From contig JAKMXF010000343.1 of the NCBI GenBank assembly GCA_024704765.1, positions 806,001 through 870,000 on the forward strand: a DNA stretch of 64,000 bases. Direction: 5' to 3'. The stretch is from Oopsacas minuta (lineage: Eukaryota > Porifera > Hexactinellida > Lyssacinosida > Leucopsacidae). Under the pieces are notes generated by a model. That model worked only from the letters and a program-made list of their open reading frames with translations, did not search any database and was not told where the DNA came from. Positions 53,726-64,000 of the stretch are shown here, one piece after another; positions within the stretch are counted from its first letter, which is position 1, and each line of letters starts with the position of its first letter. Both the position numbers and the translations under genes were made by a program.

Positions 53726-55900
53726 TTAACATGCATAATCTTTCTTTGACTCAAATGCGGGCATTTTTTCTCTTGATGTTAGGGTTGAAAGAATTAATCC
53801 ATGTCTCGCATCTTCTCCTGTTACTGAACACGAACTTTTAGTGACTAATTGAATAGTTCTTTCAACAGCTTGTGTATGATATGGATATGCTTGAATTTCT
53901 AGTGGAGTACGTACACAATTAATTAGTACTTCTTTTGAGAGGTATCTTGTAAAAGCGGTTCTGTGATAAAAGAGGTTTCCCAATCAATCATATCCACATA
54001 TGTTTCAGCAGTGAACCTAATTGAAGGAAGATTAAATGGGCGAATTTCAATCGGTCTAAATGATGAACTGTTAATTCGGATATCTAAAATAGTCTTCACT
54101 GCCTTTTGTCTAATTTGTTCATCATTATCTGCAAGCATCGATAACAGGAGATTTTCTGGATGACAAAAATATGAGTTTCTCTGTATCACATCGCAAATTA
54201 CTTCTTGGTCAGACTCCGGTAGATCTGGTAGCAAAGATATCGCAAAAAACATATTTTTAGGTCCATCTGTGCAAATCGGGTTACTCTTGATTCTAAACCA
54301 AACTGGTGCATAATAATTGACAATAAAATTGACAAGTCGGGATAATTCAGGTGTGGGATGTATCGTAGAAATGTACGACCTAAGTAATCTGTTGACCAGT
54401 GTTGTCCATCTAGCATGATGTATAGGACCAGGTTGCATCGATGCCAGTTCAGATGAGCAAATACCAGTCTGAACTGCATGGCAGATATTATATAGATATT
54501 TCTGATCTTTATTTAAATTCTTGAGACTATCGTAATCAATAAGTTGAGTTTTACCGCATAAAGGATGATACGCTGCAATTGGTTTGCAAGTAAAATCACA
54601 ATTAAGTTCTTTACCAATTACTCCTTTAAAAGAATTGGGTCCACTGGTTTTTCCATCTATTATTTGAAAGAGATGCCTCAATGGAAGTTCATTACCATGT
54701 AATTGGCAAATAAACCAGTGGAGTGGTTTTGCGAACTCTAGTTCAAGTAATCTAATACACCCATTGTAGATTCCAGTGTTAACACGAGCTCCATCAGCTC
54801 CAACCGCCATTAAATTTGAATTACGCTCCCTGCAAAGATCAGTCAATTCCTTTGCTATATCTTTGGCTTTACCAGAACTTGGTGTTATATGGCCAACATA
54901 CTGATTCTCCGGTTCAGATAAGACAGTATAATGTTCTTCATTTGCAGTATCCTGATGCAAATGTCCATCTTCTCTTTCTACCAGTACTCGAGTTTTGATC
55001 TTTACGGCCATCAAAATATGTTGCAGATATATCATTGATAGTTTCGTGAGCCTCATTAGCCAATTCCTTTCTCACAGAGAATCTAGATCTATGGAGTTTG
55101 TTTCTATCAATAATTTGACTATCTTCTTCCTGTGTGATACTACCGTAATCTTGCAGTACTGCGTTAGCTATAGCTGCGCCTGCCCGATCGCTAATTTGAT
55201 ATCTATCACACATTATGGCTAAATTTCGTAATTGATTATGATTACGTGTATACTTGTGAGTATTAGATATGCTCGAGTCAAAAGATTCAAACTCTTCAAA
55301 GTCACATTCTATAAATTCTTGCGAAGGTTGAACTGCATGTAATCTCTTCATTTCCCTTTCTTCTCTTTCATATTGTGCCTCTTTTCTTTTTTGTTTAACA
55401 AAATTTTTAGAGGTTGTCATGCAGTCCAAGCTGGATATAAATAATTTTCGAGCGTTTCGCTGATCAAAGAGAAATGGCCACTCACGGCGTGGTATCTTTT
55501 TATCGAGAGAGCAAAAACATTTACCTTCCTGAATTAGGCATTTGCAACTTGAGACATCGAACAAGACATTGAATTCGGAAATAATAGGCTGTATACGGTC
55601 AGGTTGTTGCTTGTTTTGGATACTTTTTCCATAGTATTTAGCTCTCTCAATAATATCAGAATTGATGTACTGTTTTATTTTGAGTTCTGATATAGTGGGT
55701 ATGGAAGCCAAATTATAGATACGCACTAATACTTCAGTTAGTTCTTTCGCTATATCATCTCTAGTTGATTTAGAATCTTCATTTCTAAGCATTCTATAAT
55801 GATTGTATAGATCTAGTTTTGTTGGAATTTGATTTTCTGGAATGGGTCCTGGATAGCCAAAAATAGGATGAAATACTTTACTACGCGTGTTTTCTGCCAT
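53726..55900 (-). pseudogene. Putative transposase of the 3.2 kb element, two frameshifts
   Basis: Start MAENTRSKVFHPIFGYPGPI at 55900; 320 codons open, including a cysteine cluster (SSCKCLIQEGKCFCSLDKK), YEREEREMKR and RNLAIMCDRYQISDRAGAAI. A one-base shift near 54985 leads to TRVLVEREDGHLHQDTANEE and the core: SNLMAVGADGARVNTGIYNG, WFICQLHGNELPLRHLFQII, GKTSGPNSFKGVIGKEL, GPIHHARWTTLVNRLLR, VIQRNSYFCHPENLLLSMLA. A second shift near 53945 leads to YPYHTQAVERTIQLVTKSSC and MPAFESKKDY, ending at 53726. About 720 residues in all. I remember relatives as uncharacterised proteins in many invertebrates. DGARVN and the LHGNEL segment are candidate catalytic or fold-defining positions; this is inference. 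Confidence 0.75.
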
Positions 55901-56141
55901 TTCAAAAATAAATATATTTTAGGAATATGATCACTCAATAATATGAATGATTTGATCGAGCATTGATATAGATACTATAATTGACCATAAATTCCATGCT
56001 AGATAAATGGTAACTAAGTTAGAACAAGAGATAAGGAATGTTGGCAAAATTTCTTTGTGGTAACCTATTGAGGAATTTGGATCTAGATAAAGAAATATAC
56101 TAAGTTTGGTGATTATATAGCTAGTTTTACTAAGAATATAG

Positions 56142-56507
56142 AATTTTCAAATAATCGGAAAAAAGGGGGGTAATAATATTAGGGTATGATAGAATATGCA
56201 AAAGAAATCTTGATAACTTAAGTATCCTTGGACATAGAAATTCGATTAATATACCATTCAATAGCAAATATGCGACTTACTATTACCAAATAATATATAT
56301 AAAGGGGCTAAGTCAAAGGAATTTGAAAATTCGGACAATATAAAATCAATTTTCGAAAGTGACACAGCAAAAATATAAAACCGCAAGGGTCAAATCGAAA
56401 TATTTTTCAAATTTAAGTCTCGCATTTTCCTAGAAAATGGTAAAGGCAACTTTTCCCATAGGTAGAAGTTGAACCGACGATTTATACTTTTCTCGATCCG
56501 GCCTAAT
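56142..56507. repeat. Right TIR of the 3.2 kb element
   Basis: 366 bp, the inverted copy of 53301-53670. The transposase start at 55900 lies 241 bp inside it. Confidence 0.92.
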
Positions 56508-56511
56508 ATAC

Positions 56512-57038
56512 ATATACATATTGAATATAGTAAGATGTGCATATAGAATATACAGATAGCTATATACAAGATACTAATAACCCAAATTTAGCAAAGTCCC
56601 AGATCCTCATAGAGCAACACAGATATATATTCTTGACAACATATGGAAGGGGTTACAACGATTGAGTTATATAACACTTGAGAAAAGATGTATACCGCAT
56701 AGTAACAAGGAAAATACTAATCCATAAATAATTTGTCCATCACTGAACTTAAAATGAATTCATTAGACACATTATTTCCCAAGTTTCATCAATTTATAGG
56801 TTTGATGTAGATTTAGCTAAAATTATTCTTCTGGTGTATTATTGACCCAGGGTCATTGGTAGGGGCGTCACAATGATCACAATTGTGACAAGACCCGGGT
56901 CATAAAGGGTCCAGTGTCAGCTTAATTCATAACGAATTTCAAAATAATGTGGCCAAACTGTGCGGAATGTCGTGCATACCAATCCAGTCATTCAAACCTC
57001 TCCTTAGTTATAAACTGACAATTTGACGGAGACAAGGA
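56512..57038. other. Gene-free intron stretch
   Basis: Nothing coding recognised. A small inverted motif GACCCAGGGTCATT / GACCCGGGTCAT with TCACAATGATCACAATTGTGA in between lies at 56845-56910, of unknown meaning. Confidence 0.45.
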
Positions 57039-57221
57039 CTAATCAAGCAGTACGTCCTGCCTTAACTCATTCAACCTAGACCTTGCATTTTCATCTTGGA
57101 TTGCTGTCGCATAAAACTTGGTAACTACACAGGGCTGCATAAATATATATTTCAGTACACAATCTAAGTCATCCAATTTTTCTAATACAACTTTTCGTGC
57201 TGAGTTTGAAAACGCATCCAT
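57039..57221 (-). CDS. 60-codon ATG-to-stop frame with protein-like sequence, unrecognised
   Basis: The frame reads MDAFSNSARKVVLEKLDDLD, then CVLKYIFMQPCVVTKFY, then ATAIQDENARSRLNELRQDV and LLD. The balance of charged, polar and hydrophobic residues, with heptad-like leucines, suggests a short helical protein instead of AT-driven noise. It lies 200 bp downstream of family X copy 3 on the same strand. The first family X copy has no such frame in its 3' part, so it may be independent. No splice sites or promoter can be argued. It may be a real small gene, a captured exon or chance. Confidence 0.35.
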   Translation of the reverse strand: MDAFSNSARKVVLEKLDDLDCVLKYIFMQPCVVTKFYATAIQDENARSRLNELRQDVLLD

Positions 57222-57423
57222 TTATGGCCATCACGTCAGGATTTTATAGTATAGAACAAGGCTTGTATTCGAATAGTCATTTTAACATCAATATATATGG
57301 TTAAATAAAATGTTCCCAACCTCAAATTTTCATGTGTAAATATGCTTAAATAATATATTTCTTGTTCACTACATACTTCTACATATGAAAGGACATATAC
57401 CATGTGTTATTCTATAAATTTTC

Positions 57424-59139
57424 TTAAGAACCTAGATTAGGACTCCAAGAACTTCCTTTTATGAGATTTTCTCGCGTAATGTATGCCACACAATCTCGCT
57501 TCAGGCTCCAACAGTAGTCCGCCCTCATTTTAATGTCATACCTTCCTTGGTAACGCTCTTCCATCATTTGAACGTCCTGATGAAACAGTTCACCCTGCTC
57601 ATCCGATATGTCTCCAAGGTTTGTTGGGAAGTCATCCAAGTGGCTATGTAAAAAATGAATTTTGATGCTCATATTACATCCCAACTTATGAAAGCTTTCG
57701 AGCAAACGATTGATTAAATTCACATAATTATAGTCTCTTATATTTCCTAAGAAGCCTTACACAACCGATACAAAGGCTTGCTATGTACTCAGTATTCAAC
57801 ATATGAGCAGTGAAATTGGGATTTTTCATCAATTTTGGGATGTCTGGCCCATTAAAGATACCAGATTTGACTTTTTCATCGCTCAGCCGGTGGAATCGTG
57901 AGCCAAGGTATTTAAAACAATCCCTATCCCTGTTAAGAGCTCTTACGAATTGCTTAATTAACCCGAGTTTAATATGCAAAGGTGGAAAACAATCTTTTCC
58001 CGACCAGTGCTTCGTTGATCACATTAGCACAACCAACAATTAAATTTTCTCTTTTTGGCCACTCCTTTCTGATCCAATGTTCATTCTTCGCTCTACTATC
58101 CCACATACACAAAGAACAAGGATATTTTGTGTACCCACTTTGTTGCCCGAGAAGGAAGCAAAGCATTTTTAGATCTAGACAAGATGATCCACTTATGAAA
58201 ATCGTATCTAATTAATTGTAAAACCAGATTGGCATTTTCATATTTTTCACTTAATGTAACAGAATGAACAAGGGATATTGAGCCAAACTGATTGCCATTG
58301 TGAAGTAAACAACTTTTAAACTCCTTTTTGAGCAATCAATAAAAAGTCTCCATTCATTAGCATCATATGTTTTCAGACCAAGTTCTTTTAACAGGCCCTC
58401 AATGTCACGACAGTAAACACAATTTTCACGTTGAGCAAAAGATCGTAAGAACTCCTGTTCTCTATGACGATAATATGAAATCCTAGTGTATGGACCCAAC
58501 AAATTCTTTTGATTAAGCCTAGATGCTAGTAGTTTGGAAGCAGCTTTTGACAAACCAGATCACGAACCAAGTCATTTAACTCTTCTTGGTTAAATGTTTG
58601 CAGTGGTTTAGATTTGATAAATTCTTCATCTCTACTCTCATCAGGCGACTCCACATCATCAATTTTCTGGTTCTGGATAAGGTAAAAATTGATGACAATC
58701 AGTAATTACAGGTCCAAGTTCAGGATTTTTCCAAATGAAACCGGAATTTCATCACTATTTTGAACCGGCCTTATTGCGGAAGGTATAGAGGGATACTGTA
58801 TTCTTTATTTGTTCCTTCTGATTGAAACCTAGTGTTTTGACCATACAGAAGTAGCAATCATCAAAATGATTTGTCGGTTCTCTCCATATCATAGGAATTC
58901 CAAATTGCATTGACATTAGTTTGCTACGTGACCAGTTAATAAATTCATCAAGCATTTCTGAAAACTATATGTGGTGACCACTCTTTGTCTTGGTCGCCCA
59001 ATTGCATCCCAAAATATGCATGGTATAAATTGCGTACTACATCATCTATCACCCGTTTCTGTGTTGGAAATGTTAGCTCTCCACAAATAGAGCAGAAAAT
59101 ATTGGGATCATTAGAACATTTCCTCCTTGAAGATGCCAT
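57424..59139 (-). pseudogene. Family X putative transposase, copy 3, heavily broken
   Basis: Start MASSRRKCSNDPNIFCSICG at 59139, then VRNLYHAYFGMQLGDQDKEW; PMIWREPTNHFDDCYFCMV (about 58880); KAASKLLASRLNQKNLLGPY; LFIDCSKRSLKVV (aspartate 1); FLLGQQSGYTKYPCSLCMWD with the second cysteine pair, where the GD motif before it is degraded; HIKLGLIKQFVRALNRD; FNGPDIPKL; MSIKIHFLHSHLDDFPTNLG and ISDEQGELFHQDVQMMEERY; stop near 57424. At least seven frame breaks. The complement of 59574-59597 reads CACTGGGCAATAG.., matching the CACTGGCCAACAA.. terminus of copy 1; the other end was not found. Confidence 0.75.
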
Positions 59140-59573
59140 AAAACAATTCGCTAAAATACAAATAAGTGTTAATATCTTACTATAACTCTCTCTATACATA
59201 GTGACTATAAGCCTACTAAATAGCATGCATAAGAATAACACTATTCTATTAATATCTCAGCTAAAGTTAGGATTCCTTATACTATGAATGAAATTTCCAC
59301 GATAAAATGTGCCTGACTCCGAATAAACAGAGTTTTGGAACACCCAAATATCTAGTAATAGAAAACACAATAGCAAGGAATATGATGTGTTCTAGAAACA
59401 CCGTTAAACAACAAATCACATAATTAAAACTTGGGAAGACTAGGCCTAGATGAAACTGCGCCAAAAATTACGAAACATCAACATCAAAAAATCTGGACGT
59501 GATGGGCACAAATGAATGGCGTTTTTGGCCTCAGAGGCTAAAAGTTAGTTAGAAATAATCAATGGGATAGTTT

Positions 59574-59597
59574 GTGTAAAAATACTATTGCCCAGTG
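59574..59597. repeat. Probable terminus of family X copy 3
   Basis: Read inward from 59597 the sequence is CACTGGGCAATAGTATTTTT, similar to the right terminus of copy 1 (CACTGGCCAACAACATTTTC). Just outside, both have TATATGT. It marks the 5' boundary of copy 3, about 460 bp upstream of its start codon. Confidence 0.5.
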
Positions 59598-60766
59598 CTA
59601 TATGTCAGGCTAGATAGCTAAAGTTTCAAGGACACCCGAAACAAGACAGGGCCAGTACGCATTGTCGACGGCTCTGTATTGATCCATAATTATAAAATCG
59701 GAACAAGTGCCTGGGATTACGTCATAGGTAAATTCGCAGATATGTTATAGAAAATGCAATTGTATATTGAAATCTAAGTTGTCTATTTATACATGTGAAA
59801 ACTACATGATGCTTATTCCAAATTTTATGTGATTGGCTTAGTCCAGATTTCTCTATAATTGCTATTTTTCAACACTGTGTAGTATTGTTATCAGCATTTG
59901 CAAATATTTGCTGTTACTTAGATATTTATAGTAAAAATTTCTAAATATTGTAATAATGCTGTTTTACTTGGGTGATCGAATAAGCTGATTTCGAATTTAG
60001 CGCTTTAAATACCTTACATTTAAGAAATTATTGTTCATATAAAGTAATTCGATGCACGAAGTGCCAAGGTATATGCGAACACAGAGTGTTCGCAAGCTGC
60101 AAGGTGAGAGCAAATGAAGTGGCTAGTAATTATACATATTAGAAAGCACCAGTTACCCTGTTGTTTGAAAACAGAAATACTATTAAGACCAAATTATGAC
60201 GCATTTGTCACTAGTAAATCGAATAAGCACATCAATCTAGTATGGTGTGGCGGACAAAATTAAAATGAATTCGATAGCAAACCAGTAAATTTGAATAGGT
60301 TGAAAGAATTGGTACGATCAACTTTAATGAATTGAAAGATTTGGATCCAAGAAAAATGACTTGGTAAACCAGCACTGAGTTTTGTTGTAAATTCGAATAA
60401 ATTGCATCTCCGTAGCAAAATTACAAAAATTAGCCTATCGATCTGAAGTTATAAATGCATTATCTCAGCATTGTCAGTCATAAATAGTAGACATTAGTAA
60501 AAGAGTAATCGAAAGTTAGCAAATACATAGGATGCAAATCGGTTATTGGACAGTAGGTAACGGCAATGAGACAAATATATCTCGTAATGCCTTTTGGTGA
60601 TTAATCATAATTTCACACCTTTCTATCTCAAAAGATTGCTCGAGAATAGGTTTCAACATTTTGTAATGGGTAATTGGGTGCGTAGAGTCCAAGATCTTCA
60701 GAGCCTAATAGCAACAAATTCACATATTAATCACTCGATTAATCATATTTTTAATCCTTTTAAAGT
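59598..60766. other. Gene-free intron stretch
   Basis: No coding region recognised. GCACGAAGTGCC at 60055-60066 and GCGAACACAGAGTGTTCGC at 60075-60093 are short inverted repeats. Confidence 0.45.
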
Positions 60767-60768
60767 TA

Positions 60769-62073
60769 CGAGGGGCACTCGAAAAGTTTTGTCGTTTATA
60801 TACTTAAATAATAGGTATTACATATTATATGGTCACATTTTTCAAAATACTCGCCCTAACACTCTATACACCTTTTCATGCGTTTAAACCCGGTATCAAA
60901 GCACTTTTCCATTCTTCTTTAGGTATCTCCACAATTGCTAAGAAAAGTGCCCGGGCAACTCTTCATTGCTGAAAAATCTCCTCCCACGAAGTTGATCTTT
61001 CAACTTTGGGAATAACCAAAAATCGCAAGGGGGTAGATCTAGACTGTAGGGTGGGTGGGGTAGCGTTCCGATCCTATAATTCCCTAAAAATTCACGAGTT
61101 CTTAGTGCTGTATGCGATGAAGCATTATCGTGGTGAAGCAGGATTCCTCGGACACCTGACTTCTCACGTTGTTTTTCGATAGCACTGAATACTTTCGGAA
61201 GACATAGTGTGGTATACCAATCAGCGGTGACTGTCTCCCTATCCTCAAATGCAATTCTTTCAACAAATCCATTACGTCTAAAGAAAATCACCCACATCTG
61301 CTTTCGACTGATCTAATTCTCCGGACCTTTGTTGGAGGTAAACCACCTTCTTCGACCCACTCCTTAGAATGTCTCTTCGTTTCTAGATCATAGTGGTATA
61401 TCCATGTCTCATCGCCTGTGAGTATTTCAGAAACAGCTCTAGAAGTTCCATTAACAAATCTTTTAAGCATAATTTTGCAAAAGTCCACTCGGCACTTTTT
61501 CTGATCGGACGACAAAGAATGCGGGATCCAACGTGCACATAACTTTCTAAGACCGAGCTCTTTATGTAAGATGACGTTTATACTCCCCGATGACAATTTG
61601 GTTTCATGTTCTAACTGAGCGTAAGTAACATGAGGGTCTTTTGTTACTTCGTCCAACACCAGCTCTACATTTTCGACCGTGTGTGTAATACTGGGCCTAC
61701 CAGGACGGGGACCATCTTCAAGAATACAATTTCCATGCATAAACTCTGAGTACCATCGCTCTACTGTTCTCAAACAAGGAGCTATATTTGGGAAGCGCTT
61801 CTGCAAAGTTTAGTGTATTTCCAAACGGCTTTTCTCAAGTTTGAACAAAATTAAAATCATCGCTCTAAAATCGCGTTTTGTGAGGTCAGATTCTGGTTGA
61901 GGAATCATACAAGCTATAGCTTTTAGAAATCAAGCAATTCGAAAAGTACAAAAGATAAACTGATGAAATTTGTTGTGACGTAAATAATATGCGTCTAAAT
62001 ATATATAAAATAATTTTATTAGAAAATACTTGTGGTTTAATAACAAACGACAAAACTTTTCGAGTGCCCTTCG
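60769..62073 (-). mobile_element. mariner element, 1,305 bp
   Basis: The left end CGAGGGGCACTCGAAAAGTT and the complement of the right end CGAAGGGCACTCGAAAAGTT differ at one base and continue TTGTCGTTT. TA flanks at 60767-60768 and 62074-62075. Confidence 0.95.
60796..61908 (-). pseudogene. mariner transposase, few lesions
   Basis: ATG at 61908 (MIPQPESDLTKRDFRAMIL..); a stop at codon 33 (61810-61812); then LRTVERWYSEFMHGN, DGPRPGRPS, LSSGSINVILHKELGLRKLC, ARWIPHSLSSDQKK and EILTGDETWIYHYDLETKR with the first aspartate. A frameshift near 61297 leads to GILLHHDNASSH (second) and PPYSLDLPPCDFWLFPKLKD (third), which are DD34D-spaced. After another shift near 60950 comes CFDTGFKRMKRCIEC, a stop, GEYFEKC, ending at 60796. 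Length about 350 residues is normal. Catalytic residues are kept; the copy is inactive because of one stop and two frameshifts plus a late stop. Confidence 0.9.
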
Positions 62074-62075
62074 TA

Positions 62076-63334
62076 TTTCAAAAGGATGCTAGAAATTTGG
62101 TTTCACCAACAGGTAAGGGTAATTTAAGTATTATTTACCAATTGTTACATTTTCAAAATCTGTATCTATCCTAATAATCATATTTAATTACTTTATGAGA
62201 AAAATTTGGAAAAAATAGGACTCAGATGCCCGAGCAGCTAACCAAGTCTGTCAGCTGGACATTATTGCTTATGAAAACATAGGAAGGCTATGGATATTCA
62301 TTGTTACTAATCATATTTATTGATTTTCCCAATTGTAAACTATATAGCATATCCACAAAATTCTCTCTAACGGTCGGTAACGAAGTACTCTCAACCAATT
62401 TATGAGAGTAGCTTGCCTTGACAAAACTGTTTACGTTCATCAATTATCTTTCTACATATCAAATTATGAGAATTTTTCATTAAATAATGGAATATCAGGT
62501 TAAATGTAGAAAAAATAGGTCAAATCGGGATATTATAACTACTGACGGTACTAGAGTCGGGATAATGTAACAAAATAGGGAGAATCTCGACAAAGTCTGC
62601 TGGATTGGGTGCTATGCTCTTATAACTTATTCAGTATTCAAATTCACAAGAGAATTATACAAGCAGGCTTTCATGCAGAAAATCGAGTAAGCTAGATAGC
62701 AACGTTGAACACTGACTAGGGATCCCTAGTCAGTGTGGAATTGACCATACCCATAGATTAGTAGAAGGATAAATTATATTACGTTAAAATTAGAATACAC
62801 CGTCTCAAATCCGAACAACACTGTCACAATTGTAATATTGCATGGGGAATAGCAATTGCATAAACCAATACTATATGATATTTTCTCCAATATTCCGATT
62901 CCTCGCATCCTTCGTATATCCCGTCGTGTAGGAATCGAATTATCAAGTCAAAAATATATGCAATACAGAAAAATTAGAAGTGGACTATTCCCCATTTAAT
63001 TTAGAGATAAATCGAGATAAGAAGTGGAGATGATATACAATAGTCGCGAAGTAGTCAGACTGTAGAGTAAATTAGGTTCTAAAATACGTACGGTGAATGT
63101 ATAATTCAATATGTAGCAACCAATCAAACAGATACATAATGTTCGAGTGTGAATTGAGAAAAGACAAGTTCTGCAAAAGTAGGTGTGTCAAAATGTGAAG
63201 GTTGTTTGTTGGGACAATGAAGTCAATGTCTCAGGCAAAGCACATAAGTGCTCTATTAAAAGCGCTTAGAAGTCAAAAGAGGCACTTTGTTCTACTAATT
63301 CAAGCTATCCCAGTGCTCTAAGAAAAAGAAATAC
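62076..63334. other. Gene-free intron stretch with a perfect palindrome
   Basis: No coding region recognised. A perfect 28-bp palindrome lies at 62709-62736 (listed separately). Confidence 0.5.
62709..62736. repeat. Perfect 28-bp palindrome
   Basis: The half-site ACACTGACTAGGGA is followed directly by its complement, with no spacer and no mismatch (centre GGATCC). There are no related sequences nearby. It could be a remnant of an end-to-end insertion or a cruciform-capable site. Confidence 0.9.
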
Positions 63335-63392
63335 CTGGGTAGATGTATTATCTGTTGCTTCGTAAATTATCTCTGGCTCAGCTCGAGTACTT
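63335..63392 (-). CDS. MFAP1: MFAP1-like host gene, exon
   Basis: Acceptor TTTTTCTTTTAG before 63392; donor ACCCAG|GTATTT after 63335. The 58-bp exon starts with the third base of an arginine codon from the upstream exon and reads STRAEPEIIYEATDNTSTQ, ending in phase 0. The EPEII.E segment resembles the VEPEVV..E segment that follows the N-terminal third of MFAP1. Together with phase agreement and orientation this suggests it is the exon before 24961-25068, across a 38 kb intron. Support is weaker than for the downstream exons because the sequence is short and less conserved. Confidence 0.55.
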
Positions 63393-63450
63393 CTAAAAGA
63401 AAAATATGCATGAAACAAAACATACGTGGTAGTAACAAAAGACAGCCTAC

Positions 63451-63500
63451 CTGGAAATTACTGAAGAATCACAAATATTGCTGCGGATATCATCTTCATA
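63451..63500 (-). CDS. MFAP1: MFAP1-like host gene, exon (weakly supported)
   Basis: Acceptor CAAATTTCCAG before 63500; donor TTCCAG|GTAGGC after 63451. The 50-bp exon reads YEDDIRSNICDSSVISR, with the last codon split to the next exon across a 58-bp intron (63393-63450). Frames on both sides of the split agree with the exon at 63335-63392. The peptide itself is not diagnostic; the assignment rests on splice sites, phase and position. Upstream exons, including the start codon, are not visible in the last 500 bases and probably lie beyond the window. Confidence 0.45.
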
Positions 63501-64000
63501 CTGGAAATTTGAAAAATCCTACATGAGAAATCTTGAGTTATGCAATGAAGAACAATGTTTGATAACTATTATCAATTCATGACAAATTAAAAGTTGTAGA
63601 CTCAAAGTTAAATAATAAAATCGTAAAATCGAAAACAAAATAATTTTAGCAGGAGGATAATTCGGAAAAGCTTTTGATAACAAATATGAAGAACATAAGT
63701 TTGTGTATCTAAATATAGAAGAGATTGACCTATGTAGGGCAGTCTTGAAAAGGCAAAAATATGAGCAGTTAATTTTATATTTTTACCGTATATACTCGAT
63801 GACTACTGTGTTGAATATTTAATCAAATGTGTTAGATATTTCGCAGGATTGGTTCTCCCCCTTGCTATTCGATTTGACACCTATTGTCACTTTTTGACTG
63901 TCAAACTTATGTCTGTACTCTTGTAAAAGTATGAAAAAAGGACAATAAATTTAGATCATTTGAAAGAGAATAATGTGAATTTCATAGTGCCTACGATGAA
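63501..64000. other. No feature seen
   Basis: AT-rich sequence upstream of the first visible exon; I find neither an exon nor a transposon end. Confidence 0.4.

Larger units (their letters stand above)
53301..56507 (-). mobile_element. 3.2 kb transposon with 370-bp TIRs and ATAC duplication, superfamily uncertain
   Basis: Both ends start ATTAGGCCGGATCGAGAAAA and remain nearly identical for about 370 bp (53301-53670; 56142-56507). The only differences I see are AAT/AAA, ATT/AAA-like substitutions and a 4-base indel in a C-run. ATAC flanks both sides (53297-53300 and 56508-56511). A 4-bp duplication fits Sola, Ginger or Academ-like elements better than hAT or Tc1. The near identity of the arms points to a recent insertion. 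Confidence 0.9.

Noticed and set aside
56661-56690. Second terminus of family X copy 3 (CACTTGAGAAAAG)
   Set aside because: Similarity to the CACTGG terminus is limited to the first four bases.
60055-60093. Regulatory palindromes or terminators
   Set aside because: Short inverted repeats in AT-rich eukaryotic intron DNA without conserved context; no function can be argued.

Overview
This 64 kb window is AT-rich eukaryotic DNA. It is packed with class II (cut-and-paste) transposons and has very little host coding sequence. I saw no rRNA, tRNA, CRISPR array, bacterial operon structure, or reverse-transcriptase (LINE/LTR) coding sequence. Short host exons carry GT..AG splice sites, and the transposon mix is Tc1/mariner, pogo/Tigger, hAT with BED-type fingers, a Harbinger relic and unnamed families. 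An arthropod fits best; a parasitic copepod such as a sea louse is my impression from the style of the transposases, and is inference only.

Host gene: five short minus-strand exons (63.45, 63.34, 24.96, 24.73 and 15.68 kb) have matching splice phases. Their joined product ends in the acidic Y-E-E-Y run, the LRLKP segment and the EDRVT segment that I recognise from MFAP1, a spliceosomal protein. If this is right, most of the window is MFAP1 intron (about 38 kb and 9 kb) filled with transposons. The start and the conserved C-terminal part of the gene lie outside the window or were not found. Weak plus-strand exon-like pieces lie at 8.3-8.9 kb, and a broken unrecognised coding relic at 42.4-42.8 kb.

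Layout. 0-9 kb: Harbinger relic, a 2.2 kb Tigger element (4743-6970) with a 21-bp-periodic array of its own terminal motif, and a pogo-type MITE. 10.9-14.7 kb: small MITE, mariner, then a 2.2 kb element with TIRs of about 125 bp, ends starting CAC, and a TTA duplication (family X, copy 1). 17-20.6 kb: a 0.9 kb foldback element split by two Tc1-type elements, one of which has an intact 356-codon DD37E transposase. 23-28.5 kb: pogo-like fragment, DD37D element, mariner. 29-34.7 kb: two hAT elements. 34.8-36.4 kb: family X copy 2. 37.5-45 kb: Tigger, DD37D element, hAT. 46.3-53.1 kb: two nearly identical hAT copies in inverted orientation, one interrupted by a DD35E Tc1 element; their target duplications are exchanged, the signature of an inversion between them. 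53.3-56.5 kb: a 3.2 kb element with nearly identical 370-bp TIRs and an ATAC duplication, of uncertain superfamily. 57.4-59.6 kb: family X copy 3. 60.8-62.1 kb: mariner.

Nearly all transposases are broken by frameshifts or stops; the one with a full reading frame is at 19001-20071. Element boundaries were read by eye from inverted termini and target duplications. Family names rest on recognised motifs, not on a database search.
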